Assembly: GCA_030528715.1 (NCBI GenBank)
Contig: JAUMYJ010000002.1
Span: 1-64,000 of the forward strand
Direction of reading: 5' to 3'
DNA from: Bacteroidales bacterium
Lineage (GTDB): Bacteria > Bacteroidota > Bacteroidia > Bacteroidales > Bacteroidaceae
DNA length: 64,000 nt
The position numbers and the translations under genes are program-made. Under the pieces are notes generated by a model. It was not told the DNA's origin and did not search any database. It saw only the letters and a list, made by a program, of their open reading frames with translations. Below, one piece after another: positions 42,110-50,706 of this stretch (within the stretch, counting starts at the first letter, position 1; every line of letters starts with the position of its first letter).

Positions 42110-43336
42110 ATGACCTCTCCTCCCTACGATATAGCACACGTACGCACCGACTTTCCTATCTTAGAACGTACGATTTACAATAAGCCCCTAATCTATCTAG
42201 ATAATGCCGCTACGGTACAAAAACCTCGTAGCGTGGTAGAGGCTATGGCACAAGTCTATTATGATGTCAATGCCAACGTGCACCGTGGCGTACACTACCT
42301 ATCTCAGCAGGCTACCGAGCTACACGAAGCCGCACGCCGCAGAGTACAAACATTTATCAATGCGGCCGAAACGGCCGAAATCGTCTTTACACGCGGCACT
42401 ACCGAGAGCATCAACCTCGTAGCGTCAAGCTTTGCAGCAACTTTTATGAAGCCAGGCGACGAGGTCCTTGTCAGCGAGATGGAGCACCACGCCAACATCG
42501 TACCTTGGCAGCTCGAAGCCGAGCGACGCGGCATCGTGCTGCGCGTCATTCCTATTACCGATGATGGCCAGCTAGATCTTGCAGCTTTCGAGCATTTACT
42601 CAACGCACGCACACGCTTAGTTAGCCTTTGCCATGTAAGCAATGTGCTAGGCACTGTCAATCCCGTCAAAGCCATCATAGACAAAGCCCATGCCATGGGA
42701 GCGGCCGTACTGGTAGATGGTGCACAGAGTGTGCCACACTTTGCCGTAGATGTACAAGCCTTAGATGCCGACTTTTACGTATTTTCTGCCCATAAAATGT
42801 ATGGTCCTACGGGTATCGGTGTGCTCTATGGCAAGCGCACTTACCTCGATCGCATGCCCCCTTACCAAGGCGGGGGAGCTATGATTGGGCGTGTGAGTTT
42901 TGAAAAAACTACGTGGGAACGCCTACCTTTTAAGTTTGAGGCAGGTACGCCCGACTATGTTGCTGCTCACGGCTTGGCTTGTGCTATTGACTACATTGAG
43001 CAATTGGGACTTGCACGCATACAGCAACACGAACAAGCACTCTTAACACGGCTCACAGAGGGGCTTTCAGCTATCCCAAACGTGACAATCTATGGCACAG
43101 CACCTCACAAAGATGCTGTAGTGTCATTTACCGTCGGGCACATTCACCCACTCGACCTTGGTACGCTGCTTGACCGCTTAGGTATCGCCATTCGTACGGG
43201 TCACCATTGTGCCCAGCCACTCATGCAGCGTTATGGCGTAGAGAGCATGCTGCGCGCCTCGCTGGGCCTCTATAATACGGCCGAAGAGGTCGACACGTTT
43301 ATAGCGGCCTTAAAGCGTGTAATAGCCATGTTTTAA
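42110..43336 (+). CDS. sufS: Cysteine desulfurase SufS
   Basis: A 408-aa PLP enzyme that takes sulfur from cysteine and delivers it to SufE for Fe-S cluster assembly. The PLP lysine is in VFSAHKMYGPTGIGVLYGK, the sulfur-carrying cysteine in RTGHHCAQPLM, and the N-terminal YLDNAATVQKPRSVVEA is the family start. sufBCD are not in the window. It follows the LuxR gene by 9 bp. A hairpin lies after the stop. Confidence 0.94.
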   Translation: MTSPPYDIAHVRTDFPILERTIYNKPLIYLDNAATVQKPRSVVEAMAQVYYDVNANVHRGVHYLSQQATELHEAARRRVQTFINAAETAEIVFTRGTTESINLVASSFAATFMKPGDEVLVSEMEHHANIVPWQLEAERRGIVLRVIPITDDGQLDLAAFEHLLNARTRLVSLCHVSNVLGTVNPVKAIIDKAHAMGAAVLVDGAQSVPHFAVDVQALDADFYVFSAHKMYGPTGIGVLYGKRTYLDRMPPYQGGGAMIGRVSFEKTTWERLPFKFEAGTPDYVAAHGLACAIDYIEQLGLARIQQHEQALLTRLTEGLSAIPNVTIYGTAPHKDAVVSFTVGHIHPLDLGTLLDRLGIAIRTGHHCAQPLMQRYGVESMLRASLGLYNTAEEVDTFIAALKRVIAMF

Positions 43337-43368
43337 GCCTTTCTATAACATACTACATTAGATATATC

Positions 43369-43410
43369 AGCCCCACGTTTAGCAGCTATAAGCCATTAAA
43401 ACGTGGGGCT
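43369..43410 (+). terminator. Hairpin after sufS
   Basis: Perfect 12-bp arms AGCCCCACGTTT and AAACGTGGGGCT with an 18-base loop, 33 bp past the sufS stop. No U-run follows, so termination efficiency is uncertain. The stretch from here to the repeat array (43411-43572) shows nothing credible; a minus-strand 61-codon frame was rejected. Confidence 0.45.
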
Positions 43411-43572
43411 AAGACGTTGGGTCAGGCTATTCTATTAAGTTGTTGCACAGCCACGAACAAATAAGCCATGTGCAACGATGAGTGGTACCTTAGCACGTGT
43501 TTCTTCATTGTGCGAAGCCCTAAGCACAAGTGAGCTCTTGGCGTGAGCTAAGGCATTGTACCCTATTGGGGT

Positions 43573-43635
43573 ACACATGTGCCGTGTCGTGATACAGATG
43601 TATCGTGACACGGCACACATGTATCGTGACGTGGC
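43573..43635. repeat. Three-copy 21-bp repeat array
   Basis: Units start at 43573, 43594 and 43615 with heads ACACATGTGCC, ACAGATGTATC and ACACATGTATC and similar tails (GTGACACGGC, GTGACGTGGC). Copies 2 and 3 differ at few bases. The first two also form a partial inverted repeat (GTGCCGTGTC against GACACGGCAC). It shares ACACATGTATC with the array at 15708-15792. No other feature was seen up to the argS promoter box. Confidence 0.75.
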
Positions 43636-43814
43636 ACAAAGCTTTGGCCGTTGGTAAAAATGCCCTGCCCCAAGGGCTATATGCTAGCATGGTATCCTAT
43701 CTATCTCTGGCTCGCTTGACATTAGGCTAGCAGAATATGGTGTAAAGTAAACGTGCAGTAACAAGTGAGTTGTTTTTTTAAGCCTAATATGTCTCATGAC
43801 CCAGCAAAACTTTG

Positions 43815-43822
43815 TAACTTTG
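43815..43822 (+). promoter_or_regulatory. -7 box of the argS promoter
   Basis: TAACTTTG, 49 bp before the argS ATG. The -33 element is unclear. Confidence 0.4.
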
Positions 43823-43871
43823 TAAGCAACTTCACACATTCCCTAAGCCAAAGTAAATAAACAACATACCG

Positions 43872-45692
43872 ATGAAGATAGAACAACAGATAGCCGCCTC
43901 GGTGAGCCACGCCGTCAAGGCACTCTATGGGGCAGACTTTCCTGCCGACAAGGTGCAGGTGCAAAAGACGAAAAAAGACATCGCTGGTGACTTGACGATT
44001 GTCGTCTTTCCATTCTTAAAAGCCTCTGGTCAAGGCCCCGAGCCTACGGCACAAGCCTTGGGCGAATACCTCAAAGCCAACGAGCCTGCCGTAGCCGACT
44101 TTATCGTAATCAAAGGCTTCTTAAATCTGATGGTGGCACAAACGCAGTGGGTAGACCTCTTGCGCGACATTGATGCTGCCCCCAGCTATGGTATTGCTAC
44201 ACCTGTGGCCGATGCACCTACGGTGATGATCGAGTATTCTTCACCCAACACGAACAAGCCCCTACACCTAGGGCACGTGCGCAACAATTTGCTCGGCTGG
44301 GCCGTAGCTCAAGTAGCCGAAGCTGCTGGCAACCGCGTGGTGAAGACCAACATCGTAAACGATCGCGGCATACATATTTGTAAAAGTATGCTCGCTTGGC
44401 AAAAATGGGGCAATGGCGAAACGCCCGAATCAAGCGGCAAAAAAGGTGACCACCTCATTGGTGAATACTACGTAGCCTTTGACAAGCACTACCGCGAAGA
44501 ACTCAAAACGCTCGTGGCTAAGCATTTGGCCGCAGGCCTAGACGAAGAGGGCGCTAAAAAGGCCGCCGAAGCGGAGTCTACACTCATGGCCGAAGCACGT
44601 GAAATGCTACGTCAATGGGAAGCTGGAGACCCCGAAGTGCGCCAACTGTGGCAAACGATGAATAGCTGGGTGTATGCAGGCTTTGACGAGACCTACAAAG
44701 CCATGGGCGTGGGTTTCGACAAAATCTATTACGAGAGTGACACCTACCTCGTAGGCCGCGACTATGTGCTCAAAGGCCTTGAAGAGGGTAAGTTTTATCG
44801 CAAAGAAGACGGATCAGTGTGGGCCGACCTCACCGCCGAAGGCCTTGACCACAAGTTGCTGCTACGTGCTGATGGTACGAGCGTGTACATGACACAAGAT
44901 ATTGGTACGGCACAGCTACGCTATAACGACTATCCTATCGACAAGATGGTCTATGTTGTGGGCAATGAGCAAAACTACCATTTCCAAGTACTCTCGCTGC
45001 TACTCGATCGCCTGGGCGTAGCTTGGGGCAAGGATTTAGTGCATTTCTCTTACGGCATGGTAGAGCTACCCAATGGTAAGATGAAAAGTCGCGAAGGCAC
45101 CGTGGTAGATGCCGACGATCTTATGGCCGAAATGGTACGCGAAGCACGCCGCACAGCCGATGAGGCTGGCAAATTTGCCGACATGAGCGAAGACGAAAAG
45201 CAAGAAGTAGCACGCATCGTAGGTATGGGGGCACTCAAATATTTCTTGCTCAAAGTAGACGCACGTAAAAACATGCTGTTCAATCCCGAAGAGAGCATTG
45301 ACTTCAACGGCAATACAGGGCCTTTCATTCAATACACGCATGCACGCATTCGCTCGGTGTTGCGTAAGGCGGAGGCACAAGGTATCGTAGCTACTGGAGC
45401 ACAACTTGTAGCTGGCCTATCACTGAGCGAAAAAGAGACAGCATTAGTACAGCACGTGGCCGACTTTGCCGCTGTGGTGCGTCAAGCAGGTACCGATTAC
45501 AGCCCAAGCTCGGTGGCCAACTATTGCTACGAGCTGGCTAAGGAGTACAACCAATTCTACCACGACCACAAGATCCTTGGCGAGGCCGACGAGGCACAAC
45601 GCATCTTCCGCTTGGTGCTATCGGCCAATGTAGCCAAAGTATTACGCCTTGGTATGGGCTTGCTGGGCATCGAGATGCCCGAACGCATGTAG
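43872..45692 (+). CDS. argS: Arginyl-tRNA synthetase
   Basis: A 606-aa class I synthetase that charges tRNA-Arg. The N-terminal additional domain (about 1-110) is followed by the HIGH-type motif in SSPNTNKPLHLGHVRNNLLG. The KMSKS-like loop is MKSREGT, and the C-terminal anticodon-binding helices include FIQYTHARIRSVLRKAEAQG and NYCYELAKEYNQFYHDHKIL. Length is normal for Bacteroidetes ArgS, where an insert (about 180-230, Glu/Ala/Lys-rich) is common. Confidence 0.96.
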   Translation: MKIEQQIAASVSHAVKALYGADFPADKVQVQKTKKDIAGDLTIVVFPFLKASGQGPEPTAQALGEYLKANEPAVADFIVIKGFLNLMVAQTQWVDLLRDIDAAPSYGIATPVADAPTVMIEYSSPNTNKPLHLGHVRNNLLGWAVAQVAEAAGNRVVKTNIVNDRGIHICKSMLAWQKWGNGETPESSGKKGDHLIGEYYVAFDKHYREELKTLVAKHLAAGLDEEGAKKAAEAESTLMAEAREMLRQWEAGDPEVRQLWQTMNSWVYAGFDETYKAMGVGFDKIYYESDTYLVGRDYVLKGLEEGKFYRKEDGSVWADLTAEGLDHKLLLRADGTSVYMTQDIGTAQLRYNDYPIDKMVYVVGNEQNYHFQVLSLLLDRLGVAWGKDLVHFSYGMVELPNGKMKSREGTVVDADDLMAEMVREARRTADEAGKFADMSEDEKQEVARIVGMGALKYFLLKVDARKNMLFNPEESIDFNGNTGPFIQYTHARIRSVLRKAEAQGIVATGAQLVAGLSLSEKETALVQHVADFAAVVRQAGTDYSPSSVANYCYELAKEYNQFYHDHKILGEADEAQRIFRLVLSANVAKVLRLGMGLLGIEMPERM

Positions 45693-45797
45693 GCATACCT
45701 ACTAAATAAGCATACACTAAGCGAACAAAGGCATAGGGCTAGGTCGTAAGAGCGTAGCCTACGGCTTTTGTTGTCATTTTTAACACATCACACTACG

Positions 45798-47057
45798 ATG
45801 AAGGAATTTATCCTCTCGGAGGCACAAGCCGAAACGGCCATTCTCGTGGCTCTTATCACGGACAAGCAAAACGAGCGTAAAACACGCGAATATCTTGACG
45901 AGCTAGAATTTTTAGCCGAAACGGCAGGAGCAGTAGCGGTAAAACGTTTTACACAGCGTTTGCCCCAAGCCCTTGCCACAACCTACCTAGGTACAGGCAA
46001 ACTACAAGAGATACGTGACTATATTGAGGCCGAAGCAGACGATGGACGAGAGATAGGCATGGTTATTTTTGACGACGAGCTCTCAGCGAAGCAATTGCGC
46101 AACATAGAGCAAGTGCTAAAAGTGAAAATTTTAGATCGTACCTCGCTCATCTTAGACATCTTTGCCATGCGTGCACAAACGGCCAACGCTAAGACGCAAG
46201 TAGAGCTAGCGCAGTACCGCTACATGCTACCACGCTTGCAGCGTTTGTGGACACACCTCGAACGCCAAGGCGGTGGCTCAGGTGGTGCTGGTGGTGGCAA
46301 AGGTGGCTCTGTGGGGCTTCGTGGGCCTGGTGAAACACAGCTAGAGATGGACCGCCGTATCATTCTTAACCGCATGTCGCTACTCAAAGAGAGGCTAGCC
46401 GAAATAGACAAGCAAAAAGCCACCCAGCGCAAAAATCGCGGTCGTCTTATTCGCGCAGCACTCGTGGGCTATACCAACGTGGGCAAAAGTACACTCATCA
46501 ACCTACTAGCTAAGGCCGATGTATTTGCCGAAAACAAGCTCTTTGCGACACTAGACACTACCGTACGCAAGGTAATTATCGACAACCTGCCTTTTCTCCT
46601 TAGTGATACGGTAGGTTTTATCCGAAAGCTTCCTCACGACCTCGTAGACAGCTTTAAGAGCACGCTAGACGAAGTACGCGAGGCCGACATCTTGCTACAT
46701 GTAGTAGATATATCGCACCCTGAGTTTGAAGACCAGCTGCATGTCGTAGAGCAAACACTAGCAGAGCTAGGCTGTGGCAATAAGCCCGTGATAGTTATCT
46801 TTAATAAAGTAGATGCCTATACTTGGGTAGAAAAAGAGGCTGACGACCTCACACCACTTACACGAGAAAATGTAAGCCTAGATGAGCTACAACGCACATG
46901 GATGGCTAAGGTTGGTGGTGATGGTATCTTTATCTCAGCACGTGAGCGCATCGGCATAGATAACCTCCGCACCCTACTCTATCAGCGCATTCGCCAGCTA
47001 CATGTACAAAAGTATCCGTATAATGACTTCTTGTATGAATGGCACGAGGAGGAGTAG
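45798..47057 (+). CDS. hflX: Ribosome-associated GTPase HflX
   Basis: A 419-aa GTPase that binds and splits stalled ribosomes. The N-terminal HflX domain (about 1-190) ends in a glycine-rich loop (GGGSGGAGGGKGGSVGLRGPG), followed by a coiled-coil helix. The G domain has the P-loop GYTNVGKST, DTVGFI and NKVD. The start is set at MKEFILSEAQAET (45798), ten codons into the open frame, where similarity begins. It converges with trxA across a very long terminator. Confidence 0.93.
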   Translation: MKEFILSEAQAETAILVALITDKQNERKTREYLDELEFLAETAGAVAVKRFTQRLPQALATTYLGTGKLQEIRDYIEAEADDGREIGMVIFDDELSAKQLRNIEQVLKVKILDRTSLILDIFAMRAQTANAKTQVELAQYRYMLPRLQRLWTHLERQGGGSGGAGGGKGGSVGLRGPGETQLEMDRRIILNRMSLLKERLAEIDKQKATQRKNRGRLIRAALVGYTNVGKSTLINLLAKADVFAENKLFATLDTTVRKVIIDNLPFLLSDTVGFIRKLPHDLVDSFKSTLDEVREADILLHVVDISHPEFEDQLHVVEQTLAELGCGNKPVIVIFNKVDAYTWVEKEADDLTPLTRENVSLDELQRTWMAKVGGDGIFISARERIGIDNLRTLLYQRIRQLHVQKYPYNDFLYEWHEEE

Positions 47058-47074
47058 CCCGTACTTTACCTCCT

Positions 47075-47140
47075 AATAGCTATACACAATACGCTGCGCT
47101 ACAATCTCAGTTGTAGCGCAGCGTATTGTGTATAGCTATT
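47075..47140. terminator. Very long bidirectional terminator hflX/trxA
   Basis: A perfect inverted repeat: 30-base arms (AATAGCTATACACAATACGC... at 47075-47104 and its exact complement at 47111-47140) with a 6-base loop TCTCAG. It lies 17 bp after hflX and 11 bp after trxA, which converge, so it can end both transcripts. Confidence 0.8.
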
Positions 47141-47151
47141 GAGAGCTCTTG

Positions 47152-47466
47152 TTAGAGCAAAGCTTGCAGCTTAGCTTCGAGGTCGGCCTTTGACGCCATA
47201 CCTACATGCTTATCTACGAGCTGGCCGCCCTTAAAGAATAAGAGTGTAGGGATATTGCGAATGCCAAACTGAGCAGCAATATCGCCATCGTTGTCTACAT
47301 TGCACTTTCCTACGATAGCTTTACCTTCGTAAGCTGTGGCCAATTCTTCGATTGTAGGGGCAATGGCTTTGCATGGGCCACACCAATCGGCAAAGAAGTC
47401 TACAAGGAGTGGCTGGCCAGAAGCCAATAGTTCGTCAAAGTTTGAGCTTGTGATGATTTGAGCCAT
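47152..47466 (-). CDS. trxA: Thioredoxin
   Basis: A 104-aa thioredoxin with the active site WCGPCK at about residue 30, cis-proline in RNIPTLLFF and normal length. It is cytoplasmic. It reduces protein disulfides and can recharge the C-terminal cysteine pair of NrdA. It ends at the long bidirectional terminator. Confidence 0.95.
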   Translation of the reverse strand: MAQIITSSNFDELLASGQPLLVDFFADWCGPCKAIAPTIEELATAYEGKAIVGKCNVDNDGDIAAQFGIRNIPTLLFFKGGQLVDKHVGMASKADLEAKLQALL

Positions 47467-47509
47467 AATGTGTGTTGTTTAGAGTGTTGTTGTTTGGTAA
47501 ATGCTGCGT

Positions 47510-47532
47510 CCTGCTACGGGGTACGTAGCAGG
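47510..47532 (-). terminator. Hairpin between dps and trxA
   Basis: Nine-bp arms CCTGCTACG / CGTAGCAGG with a 5-base loop, 44 bp past the dps stop. There is no U-run, so it may be only a weak terminator or an mRNA-stabilising stem. Confidence 0.35.
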
Positions 47533-47575
47533 TGCACAGCCATAATTGTAAGTAAGTGGTAATGCCAGTTTCGAA

Positions 47576-48052
47576 TTAAGCATTGTAGGCTTGAAGCATC
47601 CACACGAGCTTTTCTAAGCCTGCTAGGTAATCGCCCATTAAGCCCGAAGTAACTTCGTCATCGGCTTCGCCAGCGGCTTCTAATACGGCACGTTCTTGCG
47701 CGATGAGAGTCTTAACGTTATCAAATACGAGGTCGAGTGCAGCTTCGGTTGTGGTAACGCCTGTGGCCTCTTGGATTGTAGCTTGTTTGAGTAGCTGGCT
47801 GTATCGGTTTTCAGGCTGTGCTCCGAGCTGTAAGATACGTTCCGCTACCTCGTCTACCTGCTCAGCTGTACTGTCGTACATTTTTTCAAACTGCTCATGG
47901 AGCAAGAAGAATTGACGCCCTGTGATGTGCCAGTGTAGACCACGGAGATTGGTGTAGTATACTTGTAGGTCTGCAAGCAGGGTATTAAGCTGCTGGATTA
48001 CGTTACCTGCCTTAGCGGCGTTAACGCCAGTAATGGTGAGAATATTGCTCAT
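47576..48052 (-). CDS. dps: Dps family DNA-binding ferritin-like protein
   Basis: A 158-aa Dps that forms 12-mers, stores iron with H2O2 as oxidant and protects DNA. The ferroxidase residues are in LRGLHWHITGRQFFLLHEQFEKMYDSTAEQVDEVAERI (H, then D and E on the partner helix). Length and the helical pattern are normal. A strong promoter is at 48169-48199, leaving a leader of about 110 bases. Peroxide control (OxyR) is known for Dps in relatives, but no operator was recognised here. Confidence 0.92.
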   Translation of the reverse strand: MSNILTITGVNAAKAGNVIQQLNTLLADLQVYYTNLRGLHWHITGRQFFLLHEQFEKMYDSTAEQVDEVAERILQLGAQPENRYSQLLKQATIQEATGVTTTEAALDLVFDNVKTLIAQERAVLEAAGEADDEVTSGLMGDYLAGLEKLVWMLQAYNA

Positions 48053-48168
48053 AATGCTGTTGTTTTGTGGGGCGTGCCCTTTGTATGTTGTCGTTATGTC
48101 TATGTGTGAGCGTTAGTGGCACCATCGTGTTATCGTTCGTGTCATCGGTGCTCTTGAATTACGAGTGC

Positions 48169-48199
48169 AAAGTTACAAACTCTTTGGCACTCTTCCAAC
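48169..48199 (-). promoter_or_regulatory. dps promoter
   Basis: Minus strand TTG (48197-48199), 20-base spacer, TAACTTTG (48169-48176): an excellent Bacteroidetes promoter, about 117 bp upstream of the dps ATG. Confidence 0.6.
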
Positions 48200-48248
48200 A
48201 GATAAAGCTAATAGCCTTATAAATGCCATCTATAATGCCGTGTCCTAT

Positions 48249-49907
48249 CTAGTAAGTAAACGTGCTCCCTCCCATAAACTCACGCAGTAGGCTTGTAGGT
48301 GGTAGGCCAGATAAAGTGAGCGGTTTGAGATAAGACAAAAATTTAAGCAAACGGCTTGCTTCGCTATAGGCCGAGAGCGTTTCGGGTACTTCTTCGAGTA
48401 GGCGTATGGCTTCATCGCGTAGCACACCGAGTTCGAAGAGCAGTGCGGTGTTAAACATCACATCGGCTTCTTCTTGGAAAGGAAAAATCCAGCGTCGCTC
48501 ACCAGCTTGTACACTTTCCCAGCGACTGATAGTATCGGCAGCCGAGTAGCCACGGTATTTACTATCGCGAATGATGCGTCGTAGTAGGCGGTTATCACTG
48601 GTAGGGATATAATTGTGCTCATCAAGCATGATACTCGTGAGCGCAGAGGCATAGATCTTAAACTTTACATCGTCTGGAATACCTGGTAGCATTGCGGGAT
48701 TGAGTGCATGAATGCCTTCAATAATGATAATAGTCTTATCATCTGCACATAGCTTATGCCCACTTAGCTCTCCCTTACCCGTATGGAAATTGAAGCGTGG
48801 AAGCTCGATTTCTTCGCCCACCAAAAGGCGTTGTAAGTCTGCCGTGAGATAAGGGATATTTACAGCTTCAAGATGTTCAAAATCATAGGAGCCATCTGTG
48901 GTTTTAGGCGTGTCTTCGCGGTCTACAAAATAGTCGTCGGCCGAGATAGCCACAGGCCGTAGCCCACAAGCCATAAGCTGTACCGAAAGGCGTTTGCTAA
49001 ATGTGGTTTTACCACTACTAGATGGCCCCGAAATGAGCACTATACGCGACTGCCTCTGAGCGATTTGGTCAGCAATAGCTGCTATTTTTTTCTCTTGTAG
49101 GGCCTCTGACACATGGATAAGGTCTGCCACACGTCCGTCACTGATGGCTTCGTTAAACTCGCCCACGTTGCTCACACCTAAGATACGCTGCCAGCGGTGG
49201 TGCTCACGAAACACCTCAAACATTTTGCTCTGTGCCACTACGGGTTTTAGTTCGCCTGGTGACTGGCTACTAGGAATGCGCAGCAATACGCCCTCAAAAT
49301 AGGGTTCGAGTTCAAAGGCATGTATTTGCCCCGTACGCACGAGCAGAGAACCATAAAAATAATTGCTCGTTTCACCCAAAGTATAGTAGTGTGTATAAAG
49401 CTTACCATAACCTTCGAGTAGCTTGGCCTTAGCTGTAAGACCCTGTGCACGAAAGCGTTCAGCAGCATCGGCCACTTTGGTAGTTTCACGATGAAAGCGC
49501 AAGTCACTATCAATGAGTTGCTGCATACGCTCACGGATACGCTCTACCTCGTGTGGAGCAATGGGGGTCGGCTTTTCTATGTCGAAGTAGTAACCATTGC
49601 TCACAGTCATCTGCATGCGTAGACAAGCCTCAGGAAAGAGGTCGCGCACGGCTTTATAAAGCACAAAGATGAGTGAGCGCACATAGGTGCGTAGCCCAGA
49701 GAGCGATGTAACATCAAGAAACTCTACGTCTTTGTTGTTATAAGCGAGGTAGTGCAGCCCTTCTACCTTGTTGTTTACCTTTGCGCTAGTAGGGCCATAG
49801 GGCATTTGTAGCCCCGAAGCTACATACACATCAAAGAGCGAGGCGCCCATGGGGAGCACAAGTGTCTGCTGAGTGTTTTTGCAAAATATCTGTATCGTTT
49901 TGTTCAT
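48249..49907 (-). CDS. Nucleoside (uridine-like) kinase with ThrRS-like N-terminal domains
   Basis: A 552-aa cytoplasmic protein. Residues about 1-65 look like a TGS domain and about 65-230 like the second additional domain of threonyl-tRNA synthetase (YFDIEKPTPIAPHEVERIRERMQQLI). Residues about 285-480 are a P-loop kinase of the uridine kinase/phosphoribulokinase family (LISGPSSSGKTTFSKRL, then ISADDYFVDRE and IIIIEGIHALNP). This fused layout is known in Bacteroidetes and Firmicutes, with an uncertain substrate. Confidence 0.88.
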   Translation of the reverse strand: MNKTIQIFCKNTQQTLVLPMGASLFDVYVASGLQMPYGPTSAKVNNKVEGLHYLAYNNKDVEFLDVTSLSGLRTYVRSLIFVLYKAVRDLFPEACLRMQMTVSNGYYFDIEKPTPIAPHEVERIRERMQQLIDSDLRFHRETTKVADAAERFRAQGLTAKAKLLEGYGKLYTHYYTLGETSNYFYGSLLVRTGQIHAFELEPYFEGVLLRIPSSQSPGELKPVVAQSKMFEVFREHHRWQRILGVSNVGEFNEAISDGRVADLIHVSEALQEKKIAAIADQIAQRQSRIVLISGPSSSGKTTFSKRLSVQLMACGLRPVAISADDYFVDREDTPKTTDGSYDFEHLEAVNIPYLTADLQRLLVGEEIELPRFNFHTGKGELSGHKLCADDKTIIIIEGIHALNPAMLPGIPDDVKFKIYASALTSIMLDEHNYIPTSDNRLLRRIIRDSKYRGYSAADTISRWESVQAGERRWIFPFQEEADVMFNTALLFELGVLRDEAIRLLEEVPETLSAYSEASRLLKFLSYLKPLTLSGLPPTSLLREFMGGSTFTY

Positions 49908-50003
49908 GTTCTACCGGTATATTATTAGTGTAGTACTTCACAAAGATACAATATTCTTGCCACATGGGCACGTGCCTATGCTTTAAAAGATGTGTACAAA
50001 AAA

Positions 50004-50035
50004 CATTTCTACCTCTAAACCTAGAGGCAGAAATG
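50004..50035 (-). terminator. Terminator after rpsT
   Basis: Fourteen-base arms CATTTCTACCTCTA / TAGAGGCAGAAATG with one mismatch and a 4-base loop. On the minus strand the stem is followed by TTTTTTG. It lies 62 bp past the rpsT stop. Confidence 0.7.
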
Positions 50036-50096
50036 CACTTTACCAATACTTAAATACAATGATGTTCCTTATGAACGTTTAGATGCTATTGAGCTT

Positions 50097-50351
50097 TTAG
50101 GTCAACTTGTTCACATGAAGCATAAGGCTAGACTTGATGTTTGCAGCCTTCTTCTTGTGGATAATGTTAGTCTTAGCGAGCTTGTCAAGCATCTTTTGTA
50201 CAGTAGGCAGCAATTCTACAGCGACAGCTTTTTCTGTCGTAGCACGAAGCTTGCGCACTGCATTACGCATTGTCTTAGCATAATATCTGTTGTGCAGTCT
50301 TCTTTTTGCTGTCTGACGAATGCGCTTTTCGCATGATTTGTGATTTGCCAT
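50097..50351 (-). CDS. rpsT: 30S ribosomal protein S20
   Basis: An 84-aa basic helical protein starting [22 protein letters not shown], the S20 signature, with a normal C-terminal [19 protein letters not shown]. It binds 16S rRNA early in 30S assembly. It follows two tRNA-Glu genes on the same strand and probably shares their promoter. Confidence 0.96.
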   Translation of the reverse strand: MANHKSCEKRIRQTAKRRLHNRYYAKTMRNAVRKLRATTEKAVAVELLPTVQKMLDKLAKTNIIHKKKAANIKSSLMLHVNKLT

Positions 50352-50378
50352 TTTGTCTTCTTGATTTCTTTTGTTTGG

Positions 50379-50450
50379 TACCCCATAGGAGAGTCGAACT
50401 CCTCTTTTCAGAATGAAAATCTGACGTCCTAACCGATAGACGAATGGGGC
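50379..50450 (-). tRNA. tRNA-Glu (UUC), promoter-distal copy
   Basis: A 72-base cloverleaf on the minus strand. Acceptor GCCCCAT pairs with ATGGGGT, the anticodon stem TCAGA/TCTGA flanks loop TTTTCAT with anticodon TTC, and the T arm GGAGTTCGACTCTCC is intact. The three bases after the discriminator read CCA here, but not in the other copy. Confidence 0.93.
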
Positions 50451-50477
50451 TTCCTACTTAACTATAAATTAAGTAAG

Positions 50478-50549
50478 TACCCCATAGGAGAGTCGAACTC
50501 CTCTTTTCAGAATGAAAATCTGACGTCCTAACCGATAGACGAATGGGGC
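50478..50549 (-). tRNA. tRNA-Glu (UUC), promoter-proximal copy
   Basis: Identical over 72 bases to the copy at 50379-50450 and separated from it by 27 bp. The same cloverleaf and TTC anticodon. No encoded CCA. The promoter is at 50591-50621. Confidence 0.93.
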
Positions 50550-50590
50550 AGCATAAGCCTAAGCACAAGGCTTTGGCGTTAATTGCGCTG

Positions 50591-50621
50591 CAAAGTTACA
50601 ACATTTTTCGATACCACCAAA
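50591..50621 (-). promoter_or_regulatory. Promoter of tRNA-Glu pair and rpsT
   Basis: Minus strand TTTG (50618-50621), 19-base spacer, TAACTTTG (50591-50598): a full-consensus Bacteroidetes promoter ending about 42 bp before the first tRNA. Confidence 0.65.
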
Positions 50622-50706
50622 TAAAAACGGCGAAAAAAGTAAACGAAAATGCACTTTTTCAGCAAAATACCCTTTTAAGCCACGCTGTGCAAATGTTTGT
50701 GTGGCA

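Noticed and set aside
43435..43620. 61-codon minus-strand open frame after sufS
   Set aside because: Its first part is encoded by the 21-bp repeat array, so the open frame is a by-product of the repeat.
50376..50378. Encoded CCA end of the tRNA-Glu gene
   Set aside because: Only one of two identical copies has it, so it is probably chance; CCA addition by enzyme is assumed.
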